From NCBI GenBank assembly GCA_028873975.1, contig JAPPMO010000108.1, forward strand, positions 1 to 58,281: a stretch of DNA of 58,281 nt, in the 5' to 3' direction. Below the pieces are notes generated by a model. It was given only the letters and a program-made list of their open reading frames with translations. It did no database searches and was not told the DNA's origin. This stretch comes from Chloroflexota bacterium. Its GTDB lineage: Bacteria > Chloroflexota > Anaerolineae > Aggregatilineales > Phototrophicaceae. Within the stretch, counting starts at the first letter, position 1. Each line of letters starts with the position of its first letter. A program made the position numbers and the translations under genes. Positions 25,274-36,428 of this stretch are shown piece by piece.

Positions 25274-26908
25274 CTAGCCAGTTAATCCGGCGAACAAGGT
25301 GGTGACGGTCGCGTTGATCGTCGGCAGAATCCAGTTGGGATATACGCCCGTGAGCAAGATCAAGAACATCAGCGGTATCATGCCCAGCAGCTCGGCCGGG
25401 GTTAATTCCAGGTCGTAATCTCGCCAGCGCAGATTGAAGGGACCGTGCAGGACTGCCCGGATCCCCTTGAGAATATAGCCGCCGGTGAAAAGCAAACCGA
25501 TCATGGCGATGGCTGTCAGCCCGGTGAAAACGGGCCAGGCGCCGCGCACGATCAGAAATTCACTGACGAAGCCGTTCAACCCGGGCAAGCCCAGGCTGGC
25601 CAAGCTGGTGAATATCAGGATCGCGCCCATCACCGGCGCCTTCACCCACAAGCCGCCATAGTCGTCAAGATCGCGCGTATGCGTCTTGTGGTAAAGCGCG
25701 CCCGCCAGCAAAAACATGCCAGCCGAGCTCAAGCCGTGATTGAACATCTGCAGCACGGTTCCGTTGGCGGCAATGATGGCGGTCTGCACATCAGCGTCGG
25801 GTTGCGCGCCGCTCCAAATACCCGAGTAAATCTGAGCCACGACGGCGATGCCGATGCCGACAAAACCCATGTGATTGACGGAACTGTACGCCACCAGCCG
25901 CTTGATATCGTTCTGCCCGAAGGCCGCAAAAGCGCCCAGCACGATCCCAACCACGGACAATATGGCGAAGAGCGTGGCCACATTGACGCCGATCAGCACC
26001 ACTTCTGTCAGCCAGACATCGGGGAAGAGAGGGATCACCAGCCGGATGAAACCGTAGGCGCCCAGCTTGAGCATGATGCCCGCCAAGAGCATTGAGCCGG
26101 CGGTCGGCGCCTCGCCATGCGCGTCGGGCAGCCAGGTATGGAAGGGCCAGATTGGCACTTTGATGCTGAAGGCGACGAAGAAGCCGGCGAATGCCAGCGC
26201 CTTGACCGTACTGACGTCGATGCCCAGAAGCGCCTCGCCTTGCCGGAAAAGGGGCCAGGTTTCCACCAATTCCGCCATATTGTAAGTGCCCGCCGACCAG
26301 CCAATGAGCTGAGTAGCCAGCAGCATGCCCAAGGTGCCGCCGAATGAGTAGATCATGAACTTGGTGGAGGCGTAGAAGCGGCCGCTGTACTTGAAGCCCG
26401 CTTTGGGCAGGCTGCCCCATTGATTGATCAGGAAGTACATCGGGACCAGGGTCAGTTCATAAAAGAGGAAGAAGACCATCAGGTCCATGGCCGCGAAGAC
26501 GCCCATGCTGCCGGTCTCGAAGAAGAGCAGCAGCGCCATGTGCATATTGCTGCGGTCTTCGATGTTCCAGCTTGCCAGGATCGCCAGCGGGGTCAGGATG
26601 CCGGTCAGCAAGATCATCACGACGCTGATGCCGTCAATGCCCAGCGTCCAGCGCGCGCCCAGCGCGCTAAACCATTCCACATCTTGCGCCACGACAAATT
26701 GATCGTCGCCAATGGCGGGCGCCGCCGCTTGATAATCGAGAAAGACCGCGATTGAGAGAATCGCGAACAAAAGCGAGAAGATCAGCGCTGTCCAGCGACC
26801 GACTGATTTGCTTGGTCCCAGCGACGCCATCGCCGCGACGACGAAGGCGGCCAGCGCTGGACCGAAGATCAGCACGGAGAGCGCGTCAATCCCGAATATC
26901 TGTATCAT
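25274..26908 (-). CDS. nuoM: NADH-quinone oxidoreductase subunit M
   Basis: A 544-residue antiporter-like subunit with the full set of channel residues: helix-5 Glu in MVFFLFYELTLVPMYFL, helix-7 Lys in FSIKVPIWPFHTWLPDAHGEAPT, helix-8 Lys in LAGIMLKLGAYGFIR and the helix-12 Glu in GFVSEFLIV. It is the canonical NuoM of the pair and follows nuoL by 12 bases; the second copy begins 10 bases after its stop. Confidence 0.96.
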   Translation of the reverse strand: MIQIFGIDALSVLIFGPALAAFVVAAMASLGPSKSVGRWTALIFSLLFAILSIAVFLDYQAAAPAIGDDQFVVAQDVEWFSALGARWTLGIDGISVVMILLTGILTPLAILASWNIEDRSNMHMALLLFFETGSMGVFAAMDLMVFFLFYELTLVPMYFLINQWGSLPKAGFKYSGRFYASTKFMIYSFGGTLGMLLATQLIGWSAGTYNMAELVETWPLFRQGEALLGIDVSTVKALAFAGFFVAFSIKVPIWPFHTWLPDAHGEAPTAGSMLLAGIMLKLGAYGFIRLVIPLFPDVWLTEVVLIGVNVATLFAILSVVGIVLGAFAAFGQNDIKRLVAYSSVNHMGFVGIGIAVVAQIYSGIWSGAQPDADVQTAIIAANGTVLQMFNHGLSSAGMFLLAGALYHKTHTRDLDDYGGLWVKAPVMGAILIFTSLASLGLPGLNGFVSEFLIVRGAWPVFTGLTAIAMIGLLFTGGYILKGIRAVLHGPFNLRWRDYDLELTPAELLGMIPLMFLILLTGVYPNWILPTINATVTTLFAGLTG

Positions 26909-26920
26909 AGATGCGTCTCC

Positions 26921-29233
<2,313 letters not shown>

Positions 29234-29241
29234 CGCGGTCC

Positions 29242-29559
29242 TTATCCTTTCAGCGTGTCAGCTTCTTCCGGTATGACCGACCGCCGATTGCGATAAACGG
29301 TGATAATGATCGCCAAGCCGACAGCGGCTTCCGCCGCCGCGATGATGAGAACAAAAGCGGTGAAGGCGTAACCGTTGAGCAGCAGGGGCGTAGCCGTTTC
29401 GCTGTAGCGCCAGAAGGCGACCAGATTGATATTGACGGCGTTCAGCATCAGTTCGACGCCCATCAGGATGGCCACGGCGTTGCGCCGCGAAAGGACGCCA
29501 AAGACGCCGATACAAAAGAGCGCCGCGGCAACCGCCAGATACATCCAAAGAGGCACCAT
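29242..29559 (-). CDS. nuoK: NADH-quinone oxidoreductase subunit K
   Basis: A 105-residue subunit with three membrane helices. The two conserved acidic residues are present: ILMGVELMLNAVNIN (helix 2) and LIIAAAEAAVGLAIII (helix 3), which form part of the proton path near the quinone module. It starts 13 bases after nuoJ stops and ends eight bases before nuoL starts. Confidence 0.96.
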   Translation of the reverse strand: MVPLWMYLAVAAALFCIGVFGVLSRRNAVAILMGVELMLNAVNINLVAFWRYSETATPLLLNGYAFTAFVLIIAAAEAAVGLAIIITVYRNRRSVIPEEADTLKG

Positions 29560-29572
29560 GCGTCCCTACCCC

Positions 29573-30085
29573 CTAGCTGTCTTCATCGCGGGCGATGAAG
29601 ATCGCGCCGATCATCGCTGCCGTCAACAATACCGATGCCAGCAAGAATGGCGCCACATAGCCGTTGCCTTCAACCAGCGCGACGCCGAGATCGCGCGTGG
29701 TCATCACAACTGTCGGCGCCATCTCCGAGGGATAGTCGCCGAAGATCGGCACGGTGATGCCGAAGAGCAGCACCAGGAAAAGCGCCAGCGAGGCGACAAA
29801 GCTCGGTATCGTCCGGATGTATCGTTCGTTGATACGGGTGACGCTGCGCGTCAGCATGACAGCGAAAGTGATCAGAATCGCAATAGCGCCAATGTAAACC
29901 AATACCTGCACCGCCGCCAAAAAGGGCGCACTGAGCAAAACGAAATAACCGGCGACACCGAATAAACTGACCATCAGCCAGATCGTGCCTTGAAAGAGGT
30001 TGCGGGTCGTCACCACGCCGAGGCCGCCGCCCAAAGTCAAGATTGTGAAAACGAAAAAGCCGATGGTGACCGCGTTCAATTCCAT
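29573..30085 (-). CDS. nuoJ: NADH-quinone oxidoreductase subunit J
   Basis: A 170-residue subunit with five helices. The helix-3 segment with the pi-bulge, VLVYIGAIAILITFAVMLTR, matches the family well. I used the ATG giving MELNAVTIGF, with an AGGGAG ribosome site nine bases upstream; the longer frame begins in the nuoH tail. nuoI, which often lies between nuoH and nuoJ, is absent: only 13 bases separate the two genes. Confidence 0.95.
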   Translation of the reverse strand: MELNAVTIGFFVFTILTLGGGLGVVTTRNLFQGTIWLMVSLFGVAGYFVLLSAPFLAAVQVLVYIGAIAILITFAVMLTRSVTRINERYIRTIPSFVASLALFLVLLFGITVPIFGDYPSEMAPTVVMTTRDLGVALVEGNGYVAPFLLASVLLTAAMIGAIFIARDEDS

Positions 30086-30098
30086 CTTCTGCGTCTCC

Positions 30099-31325
30099 CT
30101 AGTCCCCGGCTCCGCTCGCCGCCTGCGCCAGCGTCCTTTGATTGGCTTGCGACGCGCGGCGGAATTCCTGACCATGCCTGCGCAGGATGCCCAGCAGGTA
30201 AGCGACCATCACCAGGTTGATCAAGAGCATGATGATCGTTGTGGGCAGGACATCCACAAAACCGGCCGAGAGCATGTCGCGAGGCGCGATGCCCAACTCT
30301 TGCAGGATCTTTAGCGCTGCCGAAAGCAAAATCAAGTTGGCAATGGACAGCGGCACCAGGAACTTCCAGTTGAAGGCCATGATTTGATCGATGCGCAGAC
30401 GCGGGACCGTATTGCGCAGCCAGAGCGTGGTCAAATAGATGATCGTGCCCTTCAAGCCCAGCCAGGCGAAGGCGATCAGCGGCGATTCATAATAGAGCGG
30501 TCCCATCCAGCCGCCAAAGAAGAGCAGCGCCATCAAGATGCCATTGGTGAAGACGTGCAAGAACTCGGCCGCGAAGAACATGCCGAATTTCATGCCCGAG
30601 TATTCGATATTGAAGCCCGCCACCAACTCCGACTCGGCTTCGATCAAATCAAAGGGGGCGCGCCCGGTTTCAGCTTGTGATGAAATGTAAAAGATGACAA
30701 AAGCCAGCGGCGAAAGCACGACGAACCACATGCCAGTTTGCGCGTTGACGATATCAAGCATGCTCATGCTGCCGGCCAGCATCACCGGCGCCAGCAGCGC
30801 GAAAACCAGCGGCACTTCATAGCTCACCAGCAACGCGACCACGCGAAAGGCGCCTAGCAAGGCATATTTGTTGTTGCTCGCCCAGCCCGCGGTCATGATC
30901 GCAAGCGTGCCTAAAGACGCAATTGCCACGAAATACAAAGCGCCGATCTCTAAATCGACGCCGAAATGGAAAGGCGTGAAAGGCACCACGACCCAAATGA
31001 GCACGACGGATGCGAATGAAACCAGGGGCGCGGCATTATAGAGCACGCGATCGGCCGAGGTCGGCGTGATGTCTTCCTTGCCGAGCAGCTTGAGCAGGTC
31101 GGCAAAGGTCTGCATCAGTCCGAGGGGACCCACGCGGTTGGGCCCGATGCGGTCCTGGATTCTGGCGGCGACCTTGCGCTCCACCCAGATCAAGATGATG
31201 ACTGTCAGCAGCGGCACGCCGCTGACCAGCAAGACGCCAACCAGCAGCGAGGCGAACTGCGCCAACCCGGCGTCGGCGCCCGACTCCACCATGAATTTAC
31301 ACAGGCCGGTACAAAGTTCGTCCAT
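30099..31325 (-). CDS. nuoH: NADH-quinone oxidoreductase subunit H
   Basis: A 408-residue subunit with eight helices that forms the quinone chamber. Signatures present: IWVERKVAARIQDRIGPNRVGPLGLMQ and the RAPFDLIEAESELVAGFNIEYSG loop, plus PRLRIDQIMAFNWKFLVPLS. The ATG chosen gives MDELCTGLCK with GGAG six bases upstream; the reading frame continues upstream into nuoA. The C-terminus has a charged tail of about 25 residues beyond the usual end. Confidence 0.96.
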   Translation of the reverse strand: MDELCTGLCKFMVESGADAGLAQFASLLVGVLLVSGVPLLTVIILIWVERKVAARIQDRIGPNRVGPLGLMQTFADLLKLLGKEDITPTSADRVLYNAAPLVSFASVVLIWVVVPFTPFHFGVDLEIGALYFVAIASLGTLAIMTAGWASNNKYALLGAFRVVALLVSYEVPLVFALLAPVMLAGSMSMLDIVNAQTGMWFVVLSPLAFVIFYISSQAETGRAPFDLIEAESELVAGFNIEYSGMKFGMFFAAEFLHVFTNGILMALLFFGGWMGPLYYESPLIAFAWLGLKGTIIYLTTLWLRNTVPRLRIDQIMAFNWKFLVPLSIANLILLSAALKILQELGIAPRDMLSAGFVDVLPTTIIMLLINLVMVAYLLGILRRHGQEFRRASQANQRTLAQAASGAGD

Positions 31326-31354
31326 AGTCGTCTCCGGCAAGCCTCCGCCCGCGC

Positions 31355-31717
31355 TTACTTCCAGTCCAGGGCGTTCTTCTTCCAAGCGTAGAAGAGCGCG
31401 TCGGTCAGCAAGAAGATGAACAAGAAGCCTGCCACGAATCCAAACAGGCTCATCTCGTTATAGGCGACAGCCCAGGGGAACAAGAAAACCATTTCCACAT
31501 CAAATACCAGGAAGATCAAACCGTAGATATAATATTGAATGCGAAATTGCACCCAGGTATCGCCGATGGTCTCCACGCCGCATTCGTAAGTGGAACTTTT
31601 CAGCACATTGGGCTTGCGCGGGCGGAAAAGCCAGGCAATCACGATTGGCAAAGCCGGGAACACCGGCGCCATCAAGGCGAACAAACCGACAAAAGCCCAT
31701 TCGTTCAGTACATTCAT
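31355..31717 (-). CDS. nuoA: NADH-quinone oxidoreductase subunit A
   Basis: A 120-residue subunit with three helices. The conserved loop YECGVETIGDTWVQFRIQYYIYGLIFLVFDVEMVFLFPWA is unmistakable, with the Cys that switches with quinone-site state. The ATG giving MNVLNEWAFV has GAGGG ten bases upstream; the longer frame to 31858 runs through the promoter. It is the first gene of the 12-gene energy cluster. Confidence 0.96.
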   Translation of the reverse strand: MNVLNEWAFVGLFALMAPVFPALPIVIAWLFRPRKPNVLKSSTYECGVETIGDTWVQFRIQYYIYGLIFLVFDVEMVFLFPWAVAYNEMSLFGFVAGFLFIFLLTDALFYAWKKNALDWK

Positions 31718-31811
31718 CGGAGCAATACCCTCAAGCTGGTTAGGACTGACGCCGTGGCGCTGAGCAACGGCATTTCGGCATCCGATTGCGCCATTTATCA
31801 CAAACTCCGCT

Positions 31812-31840
31812 AGTATATCATCACCATTACCCAAGCGCAA
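31812..31840 (-). promoter_or_regulatory. promoter of the nuo-atp cluster
   Basis: Minus-strand TTGCGC (31835-31840), 17 bases, TATACT (31812-31817), about 95 bases before the nuoA ATG. No other gene on this strand lies upstream within 3 kb, so this probably drives the whole membrane cluster. Confidence 0.6.
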
Positions 31841-32003
31841 CGGATTGTTGCTGAGCAAACTGGGGGAATTTTTTCATAAAGCAGTTTGCCTGCCAATAGC
31901 ACTTCCGGGGACCAGCGAGCGAGGCTGGTCTATCCCGAAAATCGAGTTTGCAAGCGGCAAACTCGGTCTATGATTTGCGGATGGGCTAACACAGAATAAG
32001 TCC

Positions 32004-33032
32004 ATGAGCGAAGGTCCGGTCACGCTTGCCGTCCAGCGCCCCAATCCCGAGGATTGGGATCATTTTGTGCGCAGCCAGGCGCGGGCGCATCTCTTGCAGC
32101 TGGCAGCCTGGGGAAGGCTTAAATCGCAGTTCGGCTGGGGCGCGCAAATCGTCGCGCTCTCAGACGGGGGCGAGATCGTGGCGGGAGCGTCGGTCTTGCT
32201 GAAGGACTTACCGCTCGGCCTGGGCAGAATGGCCTACCTGCCGCGCGGACCCTACGTATCGGACAAGAGCCACTACGCGCTGCTCTGGGAGGCGATCCGT
32301 TCGGAAACTGGCGCGGCCTTCCTTAAGGTAGAAGCCGGACATTTTCATGACCAGCCCGCGCCGGATTTTACGGCTATGGGATTCGCGCCCAGCCCGCAAT
32401 CAATCCAACCCAACAACACGGTCCAGATCAACATAAGAGACGATGAGGAAATCATACTCAAAGGCATGAACCAAGGGACGCGGCGCAAGGTCCGCAAGAG
32501 CCTGAGAGCGGGCCTAAACTACCTTCGAGGTTCGCGGGAGGACCTCGAAGACTTCAACCGTTTGATGCAGCTAACGAGCGAGCGCAATGAATTCGGCGTA
32601 CATAGCCCCGAATACTATGAGCGCGTCTTCGATCTGTTCATCCCGGAGCATGGCGCGCTGTTGCTGGCGAAATACAAGGACAGGTCGCTCGGCGCGATCA
32701 TGATCTTCGCCCTTGGATCTACCGCCTGGTATTTTTACGGTGCCTCATCGCGGGAGAATAGCAACCTTTACGCCAGCTATGGCTTGCAATGGGAGGCGAT
32801 TCAGTGGGCGAAAGCGCGCGGCTGCCTCTGTTACGATATGTGGGGCATACCCGACCACGACCATGAGACGCTGGAAAGCCAGTTTCAGGAGCGTTCGGAC
32901 GGATTATGGGGGGTCTATGGTTTCAAGCGCGGCTGGGGAGGGCAAATCTGCCGCGCGACAGGCAGCTGGGATTTGGCTTTCAATCCGTTCGTTTACAGCG
33001 CTTACCGAACGGCGCTCAAGTTTAGCGGCTAG
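32004..33032 (+). CDS. FemX/FemABX-type peptidoglycan cross-bridge ligase, copy 1
   Basis: A 342-residue protein with two GNAT-like lobes. Diagnostic parts are RAHLLQLAAWGRLKSQFGW near the N-terminus, PRGPYVSDKSH, GTRRKVRKSLRAGLNYLRGS (peptidyl-tRNA/substrate helix) and GSTAWYFYGASSRENSNLYASYGLQWEAIQWAKARGCLCYDMWGIPD. Family members add Gly, Ala or Ser from aminoacyl-tRNA to the stem peptide of lipid II. A second copy follows at once. Divergent from nuoA, with a TATGAT at 31969 as possible -10. Confidence 0.9.
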   Translation: MSEGPVTLAVQRPNPEDWDHFVRSQARAHLLQLAAWGRLKSQFGWGAQIVALSDGGEIVAGASVLLKDLPLGLGRMAYLPRGPYVSDKSHYALLWEAIRSETGAAFLKVEAGHFHDQPAPDFTAMGFAPSPQSIQPNNTVQINIRDDEEIILKGMNQGTRRKVRKSLRAGLNYLRGSREDLEDFNRLMQLTSERNEFGVHSPEYYERVFDLFIPEHGALLLAKYKDRSLGAIMIFALGSTAWYFYGASSRENSNLYASYGLQWEAIQWAKARGCLCYDMWGIPDHDHETLESQFQERSDGLWGVYGFKRGWGGQICRATGSWDLAFNPFVYSAYRTALKFSG

Positions 33033-33059
33033 CGCGTCGCTATTGCCGGAAAGGAATCC

Positions 33060-34127
33060 ATTATCCTCACCGTTTCCGAGATCGCCGATCGCGATCAATG
33101 GCACAGTCGCTTGCGTCAGTTGCCAGCCGCTCATATCTTGCAGACTTGGGATTGGGGCGAATTCAAACAGGCGACGACTGGCTGGCGCCCGACGCGCTTG
33201 GCATTCGAGCGCGACGGGATTCCGCTTGCGCTGGCGAGCGCGGGCATGCGCGGCATGGGACCATTCAAGGTCCTTTATGTCAGCAAGGGACCGGTGCTGG
33301 ATTATGACAATGAGCCGGTCTTCCTTGAAGTGCTCGATGCGCTGGAAGCGCGCGCGAGAGCCATGGGCGCCGTTTGGCTGAAGATCGACCCGGACGTCGT
33401 ATTGGCGACCGGCGCGCCCGGGGGCGCGGAGGAAAACACCCGGAGCGCGGGCGAGCGAATATGCGCGCGGTTGAAAGACCGCGGCTGGCGCTTTTCGGAG
33501 GCCCAGGCGCAATTCCGCAATACCATCAAAATCGAGCTCAGCCGGAGCGAAGACGAGCTCTTGATGGCGATGAGCGGCAATACGCGGCGCAAGATTCGCT
33601 CGGCCCTGAAGAAAGGCGTGACAGCGCGCGCCGCAGGCGCTGATGATCTCGCGATTTTGTACCAGCTTTATCGAATCACGGCCGCGCGCGACGGGTTCCT
33701 GATCCGACCTTATGACTATTACAAGCGCGCCTGGGAAGCCTTTATGCGGGCCGGGCTGGCTCATGCGCTGATCGCCGAATATGAAGGAGAGCCGATCGCC
33801 CATGTCATCCTCTTCCACTTCGGCAGGACTTGCTGGTATTTCTACGGCGCGTCCGGGGACCGGGAGCGGCAGCGCATGCCAAATTACTTGTTACAATGGG
33901 AAGCGATAAAATGGGCAAAGAGCCAAGGTTACGCCATTTATGATATGTGGGGCGCCCCCGATGTCTTCGATGAAAGCGACAGCCTGTGGGGAGTCTATCA
34001 ATTCAAGCGTGGTTTCCGCGGACAGGTGCTGCGGCATATCGGCGCCTGGGATTATGCGCCGCGACCCTGGCTATATGAGGCTTATGCCAAGTTGGCGCCC
34101 CGCCTGATGGGATTCTTGAGAAACTAG
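33060..34127 (+). CDS. FemX/FemABX-type peptidoglycan cross-bridge ligase, copy 2, probable rare start codon
   Basis: Tandem paralogue of the previous gene (GNTRRKIRSALKKGVTAR, WYFYGASGDRERQRMPNYLLQWEAIKWAKSQGYAIYDMWGAPD). The first normal start in frame is TTG at 33111, but homology with copy 1 begins earlier: the codons before it read ILTVSEIADRDQWHSRL, matching the N-terminal strand of copy 1. The frame is open back to a stop at 33030 and contains no ATG, GTG or TTG. An AAAGGA lies just before ATT (33060) and ATC (33063), so a rare AUU or AUC start is the best reading; a sequencing error is the alternative. Two successive ligases suggest a cross-bridge of at least two residues. Confidence 0.8.
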   Translation: MILTVSEIADRDQWHSRLRQLPAAHILQTWDWGEFKQATTGWRPTRLAFERDGIPLALASAGMRGMGPFKVLYVSKGPVLDYDNEPVFLEVLDALEARARAMGAVWLKIDPDVVLATGAPGGAEENTRSAGERICARLKDRGWRFSEAQAQFRNTIKIELSRSEDELLMAMSGNTRRKIRSALKKGVTARAAGADDLAILYQLYRITAARDGFLIRPYDYYKRAWEAFMRAGLAHALIAEYEGEPIAHVILFHFGRTCWYFYGASGDRERQRMPNYLLQWEAIKWAKSQGYAIYDMWGAPDVFDESDSLWGVYQFKRGFRGQVLRHIGAWDYAPRPWLYEAYAKLAPRLMGFLRN

Positions 34128-34137
34128 GAGAGCGGAC

Positions 34138-34956
34138 ATGAATGCCAGCGAAGTCATCGGTCAATTCCAGAATGAAGGTTACGCGGTCGCGCCAAGGCTG
34201 TTCGAGGCTGACGAGGTCGAAGCGATCAAGGCGCATTTCATGGCTTTGAACAAGGGTGGTCATGGCTACGAAGGCGACAAGGCGACGCTGCTGGGAAGCG
34301 ATGATCCGCTCAAGGCATACCCGCGTCTGGTGCATCCGCATCGCTTCGATCAACTTTCGCTTGATTGGCTGCTGGACGCGCGGCTGCGCGGCTGGACCAC
34401 TGCCCTGCTGGGCCGCGAACCCTACGCCGCGCAGACCATGTTCTATTTCAAACCGCCGGGCGCGCGGGGGCAGGCGCTGCACCAAGATCAGAAGTCCTTG
34501 CGCGTCCGGCCGGGCACATGCTTGGCAGCCTGGATGGCGGTCGATGACTGCGATGAAGCCAATGGTTGCATTCAGATCGTGCCCGGGACGCAAGATCTGC
34601 CGCAGCTCTGTTTGATCGAGGCGGATTTGTCACAGAGTTTCAGCTCGAAGACCGTGCCGATCCCGCCGGGCAAGGCGCCGGTCCCGGTCCTTATGCGCGC
34701 GGGCGACGTCCTCTTTTTCAACGGTCAAGTTATCCATGGCAGCTATCCCAACTCCAGCCAGACGCGTTTTCGCCGCGCCTTGATCGGGCATTATGTCGTC
34801 GGCGAAGCGGAAAAAGTTGCCGAGTTCTATCATCCGCTGCTGAATTTCGACGGGGCTGTCGTCGAGATGAAAGCGAGCGGGCAAGGCGGTCCCTGCGGCA
34901 TCTTCGCTGATGATGCCGAGCAAACGATAAAGATGGTTGAGGCGAAGGCTGTGTAA
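34138..34956 (+). CDS. phytanoyl-CoA dioxygenase (PhyH) family protein
   Basis: A 272-residue Fe(II)/2-oxoglutarate oxygenase. The metal site HxD is in ALHQDQKSL and the distal His in GQVIHGSYPNSS; the 2-oxoglutarate Arg is in RFRRALIGHYVV. It begins 10 bases after the second FemX ligase and may share its transcript. PhyH-family proteins hydroxylate diverse small molecules, so no substrate can be assigned. Its end lies one base from the end of the convergent phosphotransferase gene. Confidence 0.87.
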   Translation: MNASEVIGQFQNEGYAVAPRLFEADEVEAIKAHFMALNKGGHGYEGDKATLLGSDDPLKAYPRLVHPHRFDQLSLDWLLDARLRGWTTALLGREPYAAQTMFYFKPPGARGQALHQDQKSLRVRPGTCLAAWMAVDDCDEANGCIQIVPGTQDLPQLCLIEADLSQSFSSKTVPIPPGKAPVPVLMRAGDVLFFNGQVIHGSYPNSSQTRFRRALIGHYVVGEAEKVAEFYHPLLNFDGAVVEMKASGQGGPCGIFADDAEQTIKMVEAKAV

Positions 34957-34957
34957 A

Positions 34958-35959
34958 TCAGCTGCGGATAGCGGCGCAGGCTTGCTGTGCCAGCTCAATC
35001 ACATCCCCGGGCGCGAACAAGCGCTTGAATTCATCAATGGCGAACTGCAATTCGCGCTCGCTCAATTCATTTGACAGCAATAGGCGTTCGCCGTAGTCGC
35101 AGAATTCTTGCAGCACCCAGTCGTAACGGTAGTAAGCGAGGCCAATCTTGTCCGCCTGGCAATCACCATAGCCGTCCAAAAACGCGGAAACGGCGTCATC
35201 TGGATGACCGTCAGTGATAAAGAACATCAGGTCTCGTTCTTTGGGCGCCAGTATGACGTCATCCCAGTCGACGATGTGAATGGCGCCGGCGGCGTCGACC
35301 ATGATGTTGGCCGGATGGATATCGGCGTGGCAAATGACATGTTCATGGTCCCCCGCTTTCAAGCGCGATCCCAAAGCCAAATAGCGCGCGCGGGCTTCTT
35401 CAATCCGCGCGGCTTTCTGGCGCCAGAGCGCCGCGAATTCATTTGCGAAGGCGTGGGGTTGGTGAATTCGCGCCAGCGCGCGCTCGACCCTTTCCAATCC
35501 GCCAAGCCAGCGCTTGCCATACTCTTCTTGAGGCAATTGCGCTTTGAGTTCCTCGCCAGGGCATGTGCGATGAATGGCGCGCATGATCGCGCCCCAGGCG
35601 CGCCATTGCCGCGGGCTGAGCGTCTTGCCCAACTTGGATTCGCCTTCAATCCAGGGATAGAGGATCAGACTGTATTGGTCTAATTCAGCGAAAAGCCCGC
35701 CCGAAATTGTGGCCAGCGGCGCAACCACGCTGTCGATGCCGTTCAACCGCAAATGATGGGGAACGGTCAGCGAGGCGCGATTGGGGGCGCCCACCCGCAG
35801 CTTCAAGAAAAAAGCGCGCCGCTCGCCGCGAACTCGGAAAGTCGATGCGGCCGCGTCATTGCCGATGGGCAAGAATTCCAGGGCTTTTGTCGAAATGCCG
35901 TAGGCATAGTCAAGCCCCGCAGCAATCCGCTCGTCGGGGATTTTTGGTCTGTCGCGCAT
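34958..35959 (-). CDS. aminoglycoside phosphotransferase/choline kinase-fold protein
   Basis: A 333-residue kinase-like protein. The catalytic loop is VICHADIHPANIMVD and the metal-binding Asp follows in IHIVDWDDVILAPKERDLMFF, the Brenner pattern HxDxxxxN...D. An N-lobe Lys is in RRAFFLKLRVG. Many such proteins phosphorylate small alcohols or amino sugars and have no link with resistance, so the substrate is left open. The ATG giving MRDRPKIPDE has GGAGG six bases upstream; the frame continues to 36148 through the divergent promoter region, without support. Confidence 0.85.
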   Translation of the reverse strand: MRDRPKIPDERIAAGLDYAYGISTKALEFLPIGNDAAASTFRVRGERRAFFLKLRVGAPNRASLTVPHHLRLNGIDSVVAPLATISGGLFAELDQYSLILYPWIEGESKLGKTLSPRQWRAWGAIMRAIHRTCPGEELKAQLPQEEYGKRWLGGLERVERALARIHQPHAFANEFAALWRQKAARIEEARARYLALGSRLKAGDHEHVICHADIHPANIMVDAAGAIHIVDWDDVILAPKERDLMFFITDGHPDDAVSAFLDGYGDCQADKIGLAYYRYDWVLQEFCDYGERLLLSNELSERELQFAIDEFKRLFAPGDVIELAQQACAAIRS

Positions 35960-36073
35960 GGTCAGCCTCCATCGATTCAGCTTCCATGCTGGCGCGGATT
36001 TCATATTATACGGCGCCCGTCGGATTCGGAATCGCCAAAATCCATTCCCCGCGCTATTGTATAATGTGAACCA

Positions 36074-36101
36074 TTGTGGAACATAATAAACTCTATATAA
36101 T
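36074..36101 (+). promoter_or_regulatory. promoter of the small HTH gene
   Basis: TTGTGG (36074-36079), 16 bases, perfect TATAAT (36096-36101), 61 bases before the ATG. This A+T-rich divergent region also separates the phosphotransferase gene, which it may control in the opposite direction. Confidence 0.55.
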
Positions 36102-36162
36102 ATAAGCTGTCTTTTGAAAACCATCTGCCAGCGCTCTTGGCTGGCCAAGAAAGGAAGGGACG

Positions 36163-36378
36163 ATGGCGGAAATCCAGAAATTCGATATCAAGCCCGACGC
36201 GGTCTATAACCGGCAAGAAGCGGCTGAACTGCTCGGCGTCAGCCTGAGCACGCTCAAGCGATTAATCAAGAACGGGCATTTACAGATTAGCAAACCGGCC
36301 GGGATGCGCCGCGTGTTTATCACAGGCAAGAGCATTCAAGCCATGTTGGACTCGACCGTGATCGAGAAGCAGGCTTAG
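36163..36378 (+). CDS. excisionase/MerR-like helix-turn-helix protein
   Basis: A 71-residue protein with a complete HTH of the excisionase class: YNRQEAAELLGVSLSTLKRLIKNGHLQISK, followed by a short wing (AGMRRVFITGKSIQAML). Such stand-alone proteins are found as phage or transposon excisionases and as small chromosomal regulators. No integrase or attachment site is visible near it. GGAAGGG lies five to eleven bases before the ATG. Confidence 0.82.
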   Translation: MAEIQKFDIKPDAVYNRQEAAELLGVSLSTLKRLIKNGHLQISKPAGMRRVFITGKSIQAMLDSTVIEKQA

Positions 36379-36428
36379 CCCAAAGCTGTAATAATCGGGC
36401 GCATTTCAATATTTTGGCAGATGTTCAC

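Noticed and set aside
34958..35959. Antibiotic resistance by aminoglycoside phosphotransferase
   Set aside because: The kinase fold is shared by many metabolic enzymes, and no resistance context is visible.
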